A stretch of DNA of 64,000 nt, from positions 54,296,870 to 54,360,869 of the forward strand of contig CM034533.1 of NCBI GenBank assembly GCA_020002185.1, written 5' to 3'. Shown here piece by piece: positions 26,401-36,908 of the stretch. This stretch comes from Paraescarpia echinospica. Lineage: Eukaryota > Annelida > Polychaeta > Sabellida > Siboglinidae. Within the stretch, counting starts at the first letter, position 1; every line of letters starts with the position of its first letter. The notes beneath the pieces are model-generated. The model did no database searches. It was not told where the DNA came from and saw only the letters and a program-made list of their open reading frames with translations. The position numbers and the translations under genes were made by a program.

Positions 26401-29400
26401 TTTTTTTAAAATATCCATTAGAATTGACAGGTTAACCTCAAACTAACACACAAAAGAATTATAAAATACATCTGGCAAAATTAACATTCCATTGTCTATA
26501 TATATATATATATATATCACTAAATTATATATTTAATCCCCGATGAGGCAGCCACGGCACGAGGGAAGAAACTGTCTCGGAAGCGATTTGTCTAAACATG
26601 GATATTTCTGAATCGCCTGCCTGAATCGCCTGCCTGAAGGGAGTTGTTCGAGTCGTGCGGGGTGTGTTGGGTCCGTGATAATTTTGTCAGCTCTCTTCCT
26701 GGTTCTTTCACTGTATTTAGCTGACAGAGGTGTAAGTTCACTGCCGACCATCTTCGATGCTGTTTTTATTACCCTCTCTAGCCTGATGTTTTTATGCTGG
26801 GTGATATTTCTGAACCACACACATATGGCGAATGTAAGTACATTCAATAGCCGAACGAAAAAATTTAAGAAGAATTTCTTTTCTCTTACCGAACTTCTTT
26901 AACTGGCGCAGGAAGCTAGGCCTTCTTCACGGCTGCATCCGTGTTTTCTTCCATCCTAGGTCACTAGAGATGATGGTGCCCGCAGATTTGAAGCAGTGCA
27001 CTCTTTCGACTGCTTTGCCATTGATAATAATGGGAGCAACTGGGACTTTCTTCTTTCTAAAATCAACGATAGTCTCCCTTGTTTTGGATGCGTTCAGTTG
27101 AAGATTGTTTTCGTCAATGCATTTGTAAACTATCCAATCAAAACGTGCGTATCTCCTTGCAGCTCGGGATCCCAGTCCATGAAATCGGCCACGCGATTGG
27201 CTTCTGGCACGAGCACGTGCGTCCTGACCGCGATAACTACGTCACGGTGAACATGTCTTACATCTATTGGTGGTACAAAATTAACTACGAGAAACTCAAC
27301 TCGACTCTGATCAACACCATGAAAGTCCCGTACGACCACGGGTCGTTAATGCACTATACTGCAACGGTATGTATGCAGAGAAAAAATGTATTCATGGCCA
27401 CTGCTTTGCCGGTGTTTAATCGTGAAGCAATGCAACATCATTTTGAACCAACTTTATACATATTATGGAAACGCATATCGTCGGAAGAAAAATAGTAAAA
27501 TGTAAAAGAATGGTGCTAAAGACATGACAAAATATAAAGAACGATGCTAGACTTTAAAACGTATCTTACTTATTGTGCAGGAACTGAGCATTGGAAGACT
27601 TCATGCCATTGAGCCGGTCAATCCTCTATACCTGCAGACGATGGGGCAGCGAGTCGGTCTCTCCTTCTTTGACTCCAAACTCGCCAATCTTGCCTACTGC
27701 AAAGGTCAGTCGCTATTGGACGCGTTGCTCTCGTCTCCGCTGTTACCTCTTATCCGCTTCTTTTGACAAACATGTACGTGGATATTAAAAGACACTTAAT
27801 GTGGAATGGAACAAATCCTGATGGAATCTGACAACCCACTAGGCATATCTATTTGGCACTGCACCTTAGGTTGCCTGCTGAGATTGTCCTCATTTTAAAT
27901 ACAAATGTCCAGTGAATACACTTTCTTAAAACAGCTAAACAAAGGTAGATTAACTCAGCATGCGACTATAAGCGTTGTAATAAGTCTCTGCAAATCAGAC
28001 ATTCAACACATATAATTGGAAATAATGTTTTCCAAACAACGACACAAGAGTGACATTCTCTACCTCCAAGCACTATTTCACGCAACATCCTAAATTCACT
28101 CCAGTCTCATTCAACAACCAATAAACTAATCCCGACCTAGTCACCATGCGCACTAGCGTGTTGTATCCTTAGGACATTCTGCCAATTAATGAAGGGCAAA
28201 CACATATATATATTATCTCATACACATAATATTTCTGAAACCATAGCTACATTATTAACCTTAGACGATAGGAAACAGAGCACAGTAGAGATGCATTATC
28301 TCCTAAATATTCCAACACGTATACATTGTTGATGCACACCTATGACAAAATATCAATTCCTAGCTCCCTGTTGCGTTCTCGCTCTGTCTGACTATGTCGC
28401 TGTCATATCTAACGAACGACTGTATCGTTGCAGACAAGTGTGCGGGAGTGAAGCCGTACATTCGCTGCTACAGAGGCGGCTACCGTGATCCGAACGACTG
28501 CTCCAAGTGCAAGTGTCCGGAAGGGTTCGGCAGAGGCCGATGTCGTTTTCAAGCCCGCGTGTCCGGAGGTATAGTTCTCGTTGCCCCGCACCGCGCCGCT
28601 TACTGTGGGGAGGCAAACCATATATCTGTCCTCCAGTTGCACCCGCCTTCCACGGTCGCAAAAACACCTTAATCCTGTCAGAAAACCTCGATTTGCTTGA
28701 CGCTAAAAAAAAACCATTCAGGCTCACTTTTACGGTGGGGGGGGTCGGAACCATATGTCTGCCCCCCCGGCGAAATTCCAGGGGGCAGCTGCATCCTGTT
28801 GCCTCCTCCCCATTCCCGCCCTTATGCTTCCGATTTAGCCGTGTAGATCCTTCTTAACATAGCAAATATGTTATCCTCAGCACTCTGCCTGATCACCGGG
28901 TCATTAGATTTGTCTGTTAATGAAGGATTATTTTTGAGAAATATGATTAACAGTGCAGCAACTGAGTTGATGAACATACGTAAATACGATGTATTTAAGA
29001 AATAAAGCAACCTGACGTATTTGTTAAAATGAAACAAAACATCACTACAGCTACCGGTTGTAAGAGTAAATTGTCTGGAATTAACATTAATATATCATCA
29101 TCACTGGAATCATTAACTACAAATGTTCTTGAAAACAATGTGCTTGTCATCAGCACATTTTCTAATTGTGCAGTCCAATTATTTGGTTGACGCCACACGT
29201 TGCTGATATCGATTACAATTAGTAGGATTTGTTATTCCCATAGAGGCTTACGCCATTTCCAAAAGAAGATACGGTGTTCAGCTATACGAGTGAATAAGAT
29301 GTAGTGTTTTGAGCAGGCCCAAGGGCTGAATATCGCGCTATGTAAGAACTCACCCATGCGGTTTACTTTATGTTTGACTACTCTCTCTTCGTACAGGATG

Positions 29401-31400
29401 CTCACCAAACAGCTCTGGCTACATCTGGGTGCGCTCAACCACGGAGCGTTGCATGTGGAGTCGAAACTACAACCAGGCTGATGGCAAGGGAACCTACAAC
29501 CACGGAGACAAGTGCAATTGGTTCCTGAAGGTACATATCCGTGTCCAGACACACATTTCATATATCTTCAAGTGTACGCTATACTGATTTTATCCATGTA
29601 AAGTTGTGATTTATTTTACATATTGCTGCATATTATTTGATGGGTCAAATAAAGCCATAGTCATCTTCTTCTTCACACTTTCGCGTCTGTTAAAGGAATG
29701 AACTCAATTACTTCGGTGAGTTTGACGAAATTATGCACTATTTTATTAAACTGAATGCGCATGTTGCTTAGACTAGTCACATACAACACGTCGGTCGACC
29801 ATTGCTTGCATCCCCGTACAAGTTATATGCTGACTGCTTTCTCCGGTGCCATGAGCGGCTAAGAACGCTTAGTTGGAGATAAGATGGTTGCCTTAGGAAA
29901 TAACACGATTTATATAAGCAAACATACCCGCTTAAGCAAATGCGTAACGCTAAGTAATTGCATAACTGGACTTGTTCTTGTACACATGGCCTAGTAATAT
30001 AGCTCACAGTCTGGTTGGCTTATTTTGCATACACATGCAAACTGCAATATAGTTAAAACTATTCAAACTTTCTGCATACACCCCGCAACACGTTTGTTGA
30101 TGACGTTATTATTTTACGAGAGTAATAAGTAAGGTTACTTACGATGACACAGACATATTTAATTCTACCTTCACCCTATGCCTCTTGAAATGTTTAGCCA
30201 CAAAGATTCTAATCCGACAGCCTCTTCGTGTTAAATTCATGAACGTATAAATCAACGAACAGCCTTTAATAGGCCTGCAAGCACTTTTACACGATTTCAG
30301 GCTCATACATGCGAATTTGATGAAGATATGTTGGACGAACAAAAAAAAACAAAAAACAAAACGAACGAACAAACGAACACACTCAAACAAACAAAATAAA
30401 CTCACAAAGAAACAAACAACTAAGCCGAGATCCATACTCTTTTATGGCATTGGTGCGGTATTTTAGATGTCAGTGTAGTTATTATTAATTATTATGCAAT
30501 TGAATGGTTACAATCAAGAACGAGCGTCTATATGTCTGTTTTCAAAGTGTCATGATAATAGTTGTAGTCGTACATACACCCTGTACTGTGTTTATGTGAA
30601 AAGGGATGCTTCTAGTAACGACAATGATGCGTATTGTTTGTCTTGGTACAGGCTCCCTGGGGACGGAAGATCGAGGTTCGGTTTGCCGGGCCTAGGTTCA
30701 GCACCTATTGCTATTACGACGGTCCCTCGTGCTACCAGTGGGTCGAGATCAAGTACAAGAAAAACTTATCACACCGTGGACCAAGGTAATACTATGTTAA
30801 GTTAATACAACAAATCATGTCCACGCAGTTCATCTCTTAGAGCGACCTCGTATGTTCCATTATACGGAATCATCCTCTCAAGAAAGGAGTGGTCATCATT
30901 ATTAGCAGTCCGATTTGGTATTGACCCATCTTGAAAGAGGAATTACAAGAACTTGCTGTTAGCTCCGCTTTTCTCCGCTACAACTATGTTTACCATTGGC
31001 AAGTTATATCATCAATTTGAACGTCTGTGCAAGTGTATTATGTTCTTTTGATAAGCTCCGCTAATACATATAATTTAACATGAACAAATGTTTGACTGGT
31101 AAAATATTGCTTCTTGGCATTCACCATAATCGTCGTTGTAGCAAACATTGACTTTTGACAGAACACAGATTGTAACATACAAGACGTGTGCGACTAACCC
31201 TGAATTTTTCACCCAGGTTCTGCTGCAACCCGGGACGTATTCCCGATTTCAACGGCAAAAGCAAACTGACGTCAGTGGGCAACAAGATGATGGTGATATT
31301 TAATGCCGAGTATCCACTCTTCACCAACAAGTATTCGACAAGCATTCCTGCCCACTATATGAAAGGCTTCAAGCTATGCTACAGGCTGGCACCCCTGTAG
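13956..31400 (+). CDS. Gene A: secreted astacin (M12A) metalloprotease with EGF-like and CUB-like domains, 11 exons
   Basis: Zinc endopeptidase, probably secreted. CDS joins 13956-14024, 21897-22223, 23520-23703, 24493-24622, 25221-25305, 27163-27366, 27581-27704, 28434-28568, 29397-29530, 30652-30785 and 31217-31400. All introns are GT-AG, phases agree, and the total is 1,710 bases (569 residues plus stop). Domains: signal peptide 1-17; Pro/Trp-rich pro-region to about 160; furin-like RHKR at 165-168; astacin catalytic domain about 173-373 with HEIGHAIGFWHE (zinc ligands His271, His275, His281) and Met-turn SLMHY (Met328, Tyr330); EGF-like six-cysteine segment 377-411; CUB-like domain about 420-566. 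Cys213/373 and Cys238/262 fit the two conserved astacin disulfides. Start chosen because the hydrophobic leader begins there; an in-frame ATG at 13899 exists. The substrate is not deducible. Family members act in hatching, digestion, matrix processing or as venom components. Confidence 0.93.
15173..15361. repeat. Compound (CT)n-(TG)n microsatellite
   Basis: About 50 bases of CT followed after a short GC-rich spacer by about 115 bases of TG. Lies in intron 1 of gene A. Confidence 0.98.
15660..15790 (-). pseudogene. Possible LINE C-terminal scrap
   Basis: Minus-strand residues LTENVVANSSLNCFKIEVDKH resemble in outline the C-terminal LP..VV.A.SLN.FK..LDKHW motif of Jockey/CR1-type LINE ORF2. 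Short, no upstream support. In intron 1 of gene A. Confidence 0.35.
16076..16515. repeat. (GAGT)n-type microsatellite
   Basis: About 440 bases of GAGT/GGTG/AATG tetranucleotide variants, giving long Thr-His-Ser artefact frames on the minus strand. In intron 1 of gene A, directly before the hAT element. Confidence 0.95.
16554..17423. mobile_element. Non-autonomous hAT element with target-site duplication
   Basis: Starts CAGTGCTTCTCAAC and ends GGTTGAGAAGCACTG, the hAT inverted end also seen in many animal hAT families. It is flanked by TTCTACAC on the left and TTCTACAT on the right, an 8-base duplication with one mismatch, as hAT transposases make. The 870-base interior has no transposase frame I recognise, so it depended on an enzyme encoded elsewhere. 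Confidence 0.85.
17424..18004. other. Intron 1 sequence, nothing recognised
   Basis: Unique non-coding sequence within intron 1 of gene A. Confidence 0.5.
18005..18285. repeat. 51-bp minisatellite, about 5 units
   Basis: Tandem 51-base units with core CAGTTACACGTTCTTTGTTG. The length is a multiple of three, so a 17-residue periodic frame stays open, but nothing suggests it is translated. In intron 1 of gene A. Confidence 0.93.
18290..21533. other. Intron 1 sequence, mostly unrecognised
   Basis: Non-coding. A single unit related to the GCCGCCATCTT/AAAATGGTGG palindromic repeat of 2612-3560 appears at about 20255-20385. No exon-like segment with matching phase was found. Confidence 0.5.
21534..21652. 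repeat. Degenerate (GT)n/GTAT tract
   Basis: GTGTGC, GTGTGT and GTATGTAT low-complexity sequence in intron 1 of gene A, about 245 bases before exon 2. Confidence 0.8.
21897..22223 (+). CDS. Gene A exon 2: pro-region
   Basis: Acceptor CTCCCCAG, donor ACG|GTGAGT, 109 codons, phase 0 at both ends. The residues are rich in Pro, Trp, Arg and acidic side chains and resemble no domain I recognise. The exon is clearly more GC-rich than its surroundings, which supports coding. Confidence 0.85.
22224..23300. other. Intron 2 of gene A, nothing recognised
   Basis: AT-rich. An imperfect repeat of a TGGTCACCAGGGGTCGTG-like phrase occurs near 22862-22965, otherwise no features. Confidence 0.5.
23325..23458. 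repeat. (AC)n microsatellite
   Basis: Degenerate CACACG passing into about 40 perfect bases of AC, in intron 2 of gene A shortly before exon 3. Confidence 0.95.
23520..23703 (+). CDS. Gene A exon 3: end of pro-region, furin-like site, start of protease
   Basis: Acceptor TGTATAG, donor ACACA|GTGAGT, phase 0 in and phase 1 out. It contains the RHKR cleavage motif and the KW..PIIYKYDG segment that matches the first strand of astacins. The (AC)n microsatellite ends only about 60 bases upstream of the acceptor. Confidence 0.88.
24493..24622 (+). CDS. Gene A exon 4: N-terminal subdomain of protease
   Basis: Acceptor TATTTGCAG, donor TACAA|GTAGGT, phase 1 in, phase 2 out. Encodes IEAAIKHWEKETCIRF, matching the astacin I..A...W...TC.RF helix and first conserved cysteine. 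Confidence 0.92.
24652..25026. repeat. Degenerate GTGGCGCCATCTAC minisatellite
   Basis: About eleven copies of a phrase like TTGTGGCGCCATCTACCGTT at irregular 25-45 base spacing, each carrying a GGCGCC palindrome or variant. Lies in intron 4 of gene A between exons 4 and 5. Confidence 0.85.
25221..25305 (+). CDS. Gene A exon 5: cysteine pair before the zinc helix
   Basis: 85 bases, acceptor GTTCGCAG, donor CTCTGG|GTACGT, phase 2 in and phase 0 out. Encodes CYSYTGRVPKS...DCTLW, corresponding to astacin gC.S.vGr...Q...l...C. This is the most divergent exon between genes A and B. Confidence 0.92.
26221..26262. repeat. (ACAGAT)n tail of the L2-like LINE
   Basis: Short hexamer-type repeat at the 3' border of the minus-strand LINE, the kind of tail such elements end in. 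Confidence 0.7.
26222..27130 (-). mobile_element. L2-like LINE 3' fragment in intron 5 of gene A
   Basis: The minus strand carries remnants of LINE ORF2. Near 27130-26950 is a NASKTRETIVDFRKKKVP, INGKAVERVHCFKSAGT series. Then comes IRLERVIKTASKMVG, and TDPTHPAR and LPSGRRFR. The order matches L2/Rex-type LINE C-termini (LN..KTKE.IVDFR ... ING..VE.V..FK.LG ... L.RVI.TA..I.G ... DP.HP.......LPSGRR.R). The 3' end near 26222-26290 is a GGCAATAAGGCATCTGTA-type tail passing into an (ATCTGT)n repeat. Frames are broken. It ends only about 30 bases before the exon 6 acceptor. Confidence 0.8.
27163..27366 (+). CDS. Gene A exon 6: zinc-binding helix and Met-turn
   Basis: 204 bases, phase 0 at both ends. 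Contains HEIGHAIGFWHEHVRPDRD, an NMS glycosylation sequon, and GSLMHY with the Met-turn and the zinc-proximal tyrosine. All catalytic residues are intact. Confidence 0.97.
27581..27704 (+). CDS. Gene A exon 7: C-terminal part of protease
   Basis: 124 bases, phase 0 in and 1 out. Encodes the MGQRVGLSFFDSKLANLAYC end of the catalytic domain, where Q(R)..LS..D...N..Y.C is the standard astacin closing signature. Confidence 0.95.
27705..28433. other. Intron 7 of gene A, nothing recognised
   Basis: AT-rich intron with no coding or repeat signature. Confidence 0.5.
28434..28568 (+). CDS. Gene A exon 8: EGF-like six-cysteine module
   Basis: 135 bases. Cysteines at residues 377, 386, 397, 400, 402 and 411 with spacing C-x8-C-x10-C-x2-C-x-C-x8-C and a CPEGFGRGRC tail, EGF-like. 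It links protease and CUB as in many nematode and mollusc astacins. Confidence 0.92.
29397..29530 (+). CDS. Gene A exon 9: first part of CUB-like domain
   Basis: 134 bases, acceptor TTCGTACAG, donor CTGAAG|GTACAT, phase 1 in and 0 out. Begins GCSPNSSGYIWVRST and ends DKCNWFLK, matching the CUB C...SG.i ... C.W.i pattern. Confidence 0.92.
29556..29970 (+). repeat. Dispersed repeat, arm 1 of an inverted pair
   Basis: About 410 bases reappear in reverse orientation at 32715-33123 (and in the duplicated haplotype at about 44290-44698) with high identity. The arms enclose exons 10 and 11 of gene A. Part of the same sequence style (ACGCATTTGCTTAAGC, GCTTATATAAATCG) is also visible in weak form near 25575-25660, so this is a dispersed family. 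Confidence 0.85.
30652..30785 (+). CDS. Gene A exon 10: middle of CUB-like domain
   Basis: 134 bases, acceptor TTGGTACAG, donor CCAAG|GTAATA, phase 0 in and 2 out. The APWGRKIEVRF strand and a cysteine pair are typical of CUB. The LINE in the second haplotype copy is inserted in the intron just after this exon. Confidence 0.92.
31217..31400 (+). CDS. Gene A exon 11: end of CUB-like domain and stop
   Basis: 184 bases, acceptor TTTCACCCAG. Begins RFCCNPGRIPDFNG, contains the NKMMVIFNAEYPLF strand, ends KGFKLCYRLAPL and TAG. The nearest AATAAA I noticed downstream is at about 32063. Confidence 0.93.
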
Positions 31401-32714
31401 AATGACGTCATCTTCCTGCAGTGCGCAACGCATGCAATACGAACTCAACGATAGCGCGATTTTTCGTGTCATCATTGAAACCATAACAAACGCTGTCTTG
31501 ACTTACATAAAAGAACCGTATTACTAATTACAAGGTGCTAGTAATACATGTTACAATACCACCAAACGACCTAAGTAAAAGACGTATGCACAATTTCAGC
31601 AGACATGTACGATGGTAGACTTACTAACTAGAATAGTATTGATGTACGTGATGTAGTGATGACCCGAACACCGAGCACAGTCGTGTACGGATGACGTCAG
31701 AATCGAAGTTAATAACGAAGGTGTTGTCACGACCAAACGAAATGTACATATTTATTCGTAACACATAATTGTATCCAAACATTTATTTATTTAAGATTCT
31801 ACGATAAACATTGTGGTTCATGAGTGTCAAAACTGTGCATTACTTCTAACGCTTGAGACTAATGGACCCCTTAAGACCCGCACACGAATACATATTATTA
31901 CAGCTGTCCGCAGGCGTGCCACGCATGCTCGCGATGAGTGTTCAGTGCACAATGGGAGAAGGCACCAACTGTTTGCTGCCAAAAGGGGCAAGTGAATGTT
32001 TTTCAACAAAAACAGTTAAGTTAGTAATCACACCGAAGGTCGCAAGTACCACGTCATCACGCAATAAAGCGCACTGTTTAGATAATAAATTTGCTGTACA
32101 TGACTTGGCATACAGGTGCAAATGACACTAGAATTGTATTTTGTCAAGACACAAATGAGTAACAGTGCATTACCAATACATAATATTGAAATAGACTGCC
32201 AATCAGGATGCAAACCTCATACTCTGCATGGAAATTCAATCATGAGTTATGTACTTTAATATATATGAACAGGTTTATGAGAGCGTACTTCAAACACACA
32301 TGCCTGCTGTATTTAAATGCGATAGTTCTGTTGCAACTGTTGCATTGTTTAGCTACGTAAGTGTGAAGTGAAGTAATCTATTAATATATCCCAAATCAAC
32401 TTATTGTCAGTTTGCCGTTTCACGGCAGTTAGGATCTCGCGACATTTTGGTGCAACACAACGAACGTGCGAGAGTAGCTCTTGAGACGTGTTGCGAACTG
32501 ATGATATGTTATTTGCATGCCATTTTAAACACGCAGGCCCTGTTCCATATTACAAAAAAGCTAAAATCTAACAAAACAGCTTCGCGTTACGGGTAAACGT
32601 AACAGTCGGCACATATGCCAATTACCCCGTAAAGCAATGTAACACAGTAGGCATTTTAAACAATCCACTAGAGGCCGGTTTCAGAAAGCCTACTTAAAGT
32701 ACTGCTTCCTTACT

Positions 32715-33123
32715 TAAAGTTATGCAATTACTTAGCGTTACGCATTTGCTTAAGCGGCTATGTTTGCTTATATAAATCGTGTCATTTCCTAAGGCAACCA
32801 TCTTATCTCCAACTAAGCGTTCTTAGCCGCTCATGGCACCGGAGAAAGCAGTCAGCATATAACTTGTACGGGGATGCAAGCAATGTTATATGTGACTAGT
32901 CTAAGCAACATGCGCATTCAGTTTAATAAAATAGTGCATACTTTCGTTAAACTCACCGAAGTAATTGAGTTCATTCCTTTAACAGACGCGAAAGTGTGAA
33001 GAAGAAGATGACTATGGCTTTATTTGACCCATCAAATAATATGCAGCAATATGTAAAATAAATCACAACTTTACATGGATAAAATCAGTATAGCGTACAC
33101 TTGAAGATATATGAAATGTGGGT
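32715..33123 (-). repeat. Dispersed repeat, arm 2 of an inverted pair
   Basis: Reverse complement of 29556-29970. It is preceded by GGCCGGTTTCAGAAAGCC, which resembles the outer end of a small non-autonomous DNA transposon, though I could not find matching ends. Confidence 0.85.
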
Positions 33124-34189
33124 CCTAATACTCCTCTAAGAATATGTTTGCATTCGCTATAGAGAATCCACCTTTCAATATGAAATTAAGTTAGATAAGT
33201 TGGTCAAACAAATCACATTCTTTTATTGTCGTATGTTGTGAGTACACGAGGAAATACGTTTTACGTTCTTCGCCGAACGTTGCTCGGATCCAAACAAAAT
33301 AATGAAATTGTTTCTTCGATGATCTCACTAAAACTAAACAACATTCACTGCATTATCCAAAGGAACCAGCATTTCATAGTAGATATATTCATTCCCCTGC
33401 AAAATGAACATGAGAGGAGTTAAACGAAAAAACAATGTTGGACAAACACGCACCGCTAATCACGTAATAAATAATGTTACACAAAATCGTTTATTGTGTG
33501 CATAAAACCTATACTAATTGACCTCATTAATAGAAGACACACTGGACGTTGCGAATTAACGTTACAATACTACATTATTTCAGTACAACCGTATAAGACA
33601 TACAGAACATTGCGGACTGACGTTACAATACTAATTGACACATCCATCACGTGACCTGTTTCCTAGCAAAATGTCCGTCAAACCATTAAAAAATGGATGC
33701 CGAACCGGTGGGTCCTTTGTACATTCCCTCGATATTTTGTTAAATTCTAGCTCAAAGAGTTCGTGTTTATGACAAAAGCATAAGGCAAAGTTTTTAAAAC
33801 GACACTGTACGCAGTTTGATTAGGTCACTTGATGCAATCCGACGAAATACATTGCACGCAGACGGAACGCTGACGAATTGTAATATCAACATAGAACACA
33901 ACAGATCGACTCTGTGTGCGCGCGCGCGCGTGTGTGTGTGTGTGCGTGAATGCGAGCGTGTGTGCGTGCCTGAATGTGTTGAGTTTTATTATGATTTAGT
34001 CGATTTTGTATCAGAAAATAAAAGTAGAGCTTAATTTCACTATGTACAGCAAATTCTGAAATTGTATAATTGTACAATTACATCAAAATCAGCTAACTTT
34101 ATAATTCTCTTACAACTTAAGTGTTTGAAATAGCTTCTTGGGCGTGTGCGGTTGTTAAAGTAGTTTTTAGATATAAGACTGAGAAATAT

Positions 34190-34265
34190 GATCTAGACAC
34201 ATTGGTCAATTGGTCTAAACAAATGCAGATGCTATTCAATTTTCGGAAATGTAAATCTCAGGTCA
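34190..34265 (+). pseudogene. CR1-like LINE scrap (thumb region)
   Basis: DLDTLVNWSKQMQMLFNF followed by RKCKS matches the DLDRLIKWSEKWQMLFNF, GKCKC stretch encoded by the LINE copy at 39194-42330. A very short relic of the same family, with no flanking RT sequence left. Confidence 0.65.
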
Positions 34266-34681
34266 CAGTCTTATCTTTCTTCTTGAATACACAATCCAAC
34301 ACATTATGGCCTACCATTCCATCTAAGATCTTTTTTGTAAAAACATATGACATTGCCAACTGTGACCGAGTTTTCTGCAGCAATTCTTGTGTTACTATTG
34401 CACAGGATGGAATCGTCTACGGCCTATCGCTGTATAAAGCATGATGCACATACCATTTGGTCACTGGTTTCATTCTAATCCGACGACGATGTAAAATAGC
34501 GACGCTAGTTAGCCCATCACTGTGTCCTTCCACTTTTTGTAGATATATTGCCAACACAAAATGTCACATAAATAGCCAGAAATATTTTTTGGTGTTGGTC
34601 ACAAAATGTAATACGTCGCAATGCTACTCGGTGACACCTTAATGAAGGTGACGCTGAAAAGGGTAGCATTGTTACAACTAA

Positions 34682-34718
34682 TTACACACGCACGCACGCG
34701 CCACCGCACACGCAAACA

Positions 34719-34775
<57 letters not shown>
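34682..34775. repeat. (AC)n microsatellite
   Basis: Degenerate CACGCA followed by about 54 bases of AC. The counterpart at 46262-46341 is shorter, a length difference between the two copies. Confidence 0.95.
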
Positions 34776-34778
<3 letters not shown>

Positions 34779-35840
34779 CGCGTGCGAGTTTGAGCAAATG
34801 TTACCTTTTGAGCGTCCCCTTGATTAAGGTGTTTCCGAGTAGAATCACGAAAAAACACATGCACTCATGCACTCACACACTCGCGCACACGCCTTCACGT
34901 ACTCAAGCATTCACATATACCACGCACTAGAATTCGATGCCGTCACCGTTATTTTGATATACTGTACAGTTAACAAGATATCGAACATTTTACATCGGAC
35001 ATTCAAGTTTGCCGTCACAAAACGTACAAATCAACCTATTGTCATCTCTTCGCAACCAAAAGAGGTACACACATGATTACATTTGTTATTCTACGTAGGG
35101 ATGTGATGCTGCCGATATTTATTTGATAAGGTATATCCATAACTACACTGACATTTTACATATTTCATATGTAAGGAATGATGCTACCTTTATTTAGTTT
35201 AACAAAGTGAAAACAAAGCAGTGGCGACCAAATGGGAACAAACAAGATTGCCGCTTAAAAAAACTAAAAAATAACATCATTCTCATACCTTAGTAACCCA
35301 ATGAAGTACAGCCGTGATGAATTTTTTTGTTTCCCTCTGTATGGAATGTGATGCAACCGCTGTTTATTGGAAAAAAGTTAATTAATATGCGGCCATATGC
35401 AAACAGCCAAGATTGCCGCCGCGAAAACATAGACTTCTACTTATTCTGATATTGTCAAAATATCATCAAATAAGGCACATATACAATTAAAATATATCTT
35501 TGTATGTTTCTGATATCACATACTATATAGCGCCCCTGGTGGATATTGCGAGAACTAGAGGATGCTCCTATTGATCATTACCTGAACAATATGTAACAAA
35601 ATAGAGTTTAATTGTGCACGTAAAGACAGGCTCAATCGCCAAAATGAAGTGATGCCACCTGACGGTAACTGTTACAATGATACGGGTATGTGTAGCCAGA
35701 CTCTCTTCCCGTATCAACAAACGGGCGGTTGAGTGGTTTTTTTAATAATTAAATAATACAGAACATAACTGAAAGATCAAAACAATACAGCAATATACGG
35801 GCCTACGATTCCTTTACCAGTAGAACCGAGGCTATTATCA

Positions 35841-35935
35841 ATACACACACGCACGCGCGCGCGCACCCGCACACGCACTCGCAACAACACACGCACGCGT
35901 ACACGTACACGCACACACACACGCACACGCACATA

Positions 35936-35972
<37 letters not shown>
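35841..35972. repeat. (AC)n-(AT)n compound repeat
   Basis: CACGCG/CACACA passing into pure AT immediately before the SINE. Confidence 0.95.
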
Positions 35973-35974
<2 letters not shown>

Positions 35975-36280
35975 AGCGCAGCAGCGCAGCGGTAAGAGCT
36001 CCGGACTCTCGACTGAGAGAACGCGGGTTCGAATCCTGTGCGGCAGTGTCGAACATTGGGCAAATTCGTTTACTCTACAATGCTTCAGTTCACGCAGCTG
36101 TATGAATGAGTACCTGGCTATAGACAGTGGTGGATAGGTGTGTACGAATAGTCTGAAAGCTTCCCAGAGAAGTAGAGATGGTGTTCGATTGAACAGGTCT
36201 GCCAAGGAGAAAAGTGTAAAGCGCTTTAAGTAGTCCTGAGGACTGGATACTGTGCTATATAAGAACTTACCTTTTATAAT
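35973..36280 (+). mobile_element. tRNA-derived SINE
   Basis: The head has an A-box-like AGCGCAGCGGTAAGAGC (35983-35999) and a perfect B box GGTTCGAATCC (36026-36036), an internal RNA polymerase III promoter. The body (GGGCAAATTCGTTTAC ... CAGCTGTATGAATGAGTACC) and the tail AAGCGCTTTAAG ... CTATATAAGAACTTACC resemble widespread animal SINEs with conserved central domains. An (AT)n tract follows. Non-autonomous; a LINE would have supplied its enzyme. Confidence 0.85.
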
Positions 36281-36316
36281 ATATATATATATATATACTT
36301 ATATATATATATATAT

Positions 36317-36398
36317 ATTCGATCGTGACACATGTTTGATGACCTTCCCTTGTGTCTCAACTTAAGGGAGGGTCATCAAAAATGTGTCACGATCGAAT
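36317..36398. repeat. Near-perfect 35-bp-arm hairpin
   Basis: Left arm 36317-36351 starts ATTCGATCGTGACACAT and right arm 36364-36398 is its reverse complement with about two mismatches. The loop is 12 bases. It sits directly after an AT tract and could be a tiny foldback element or an RNA hairpin. Confidence 0.9.
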
Positions 36399-36908
36399 TC
36401 CTATTTTCGGGATACGTACTAGACACGTTTGAGCTTCTGAACCTAAATTTCCCACAGGTTTCCTTTAAATCCCTGTCCAGAAAGAACTGTTGAAGTTTTA
36501 CGTACGCATCTACATGTATCTCAATAGCGTCCACCACATAGAAATGCGCAGTTTTCATTGTTGCCGTTCATTGACATATAAACACCATTGGACAACAACA
36601 ATATTTATTTTAGCGATTATGTAATTGTATGTAGCTGAATTAATGCGTCAATTGATTTGAGTCACGTTTTCCTCACATGACTTTCTGTCATTTCCTCTAG
36701 ATTGTATAAACAAATCGATAAAGATAACTATTCCGTTATCCTCGTTATACTATTACATTTTACTGCATAAAATATGTTAATTGTATCCCTACAGGAATAT
36801 TATTTATGAGAGAACGATTATACCACGCAAAACGTATATCTAATGTTACCACGCGAAACGCATAGTTAAGATTGCCTTAGTCTATGCAACACAATATGGA
36901 CATGCGCT

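Noticed and set aside
34682..34775. CRISPR-like regular repeats
   Set aside because: Simple AC microsatellite. No repeat-spacer structure was seen anywhere, and the genome is eukaryotic.
35983..36040. A functional tRNA gene
   Set aside because: The B box is perfect, but the cloverleaf is not complete and the segment continues into a SINE body and tail.
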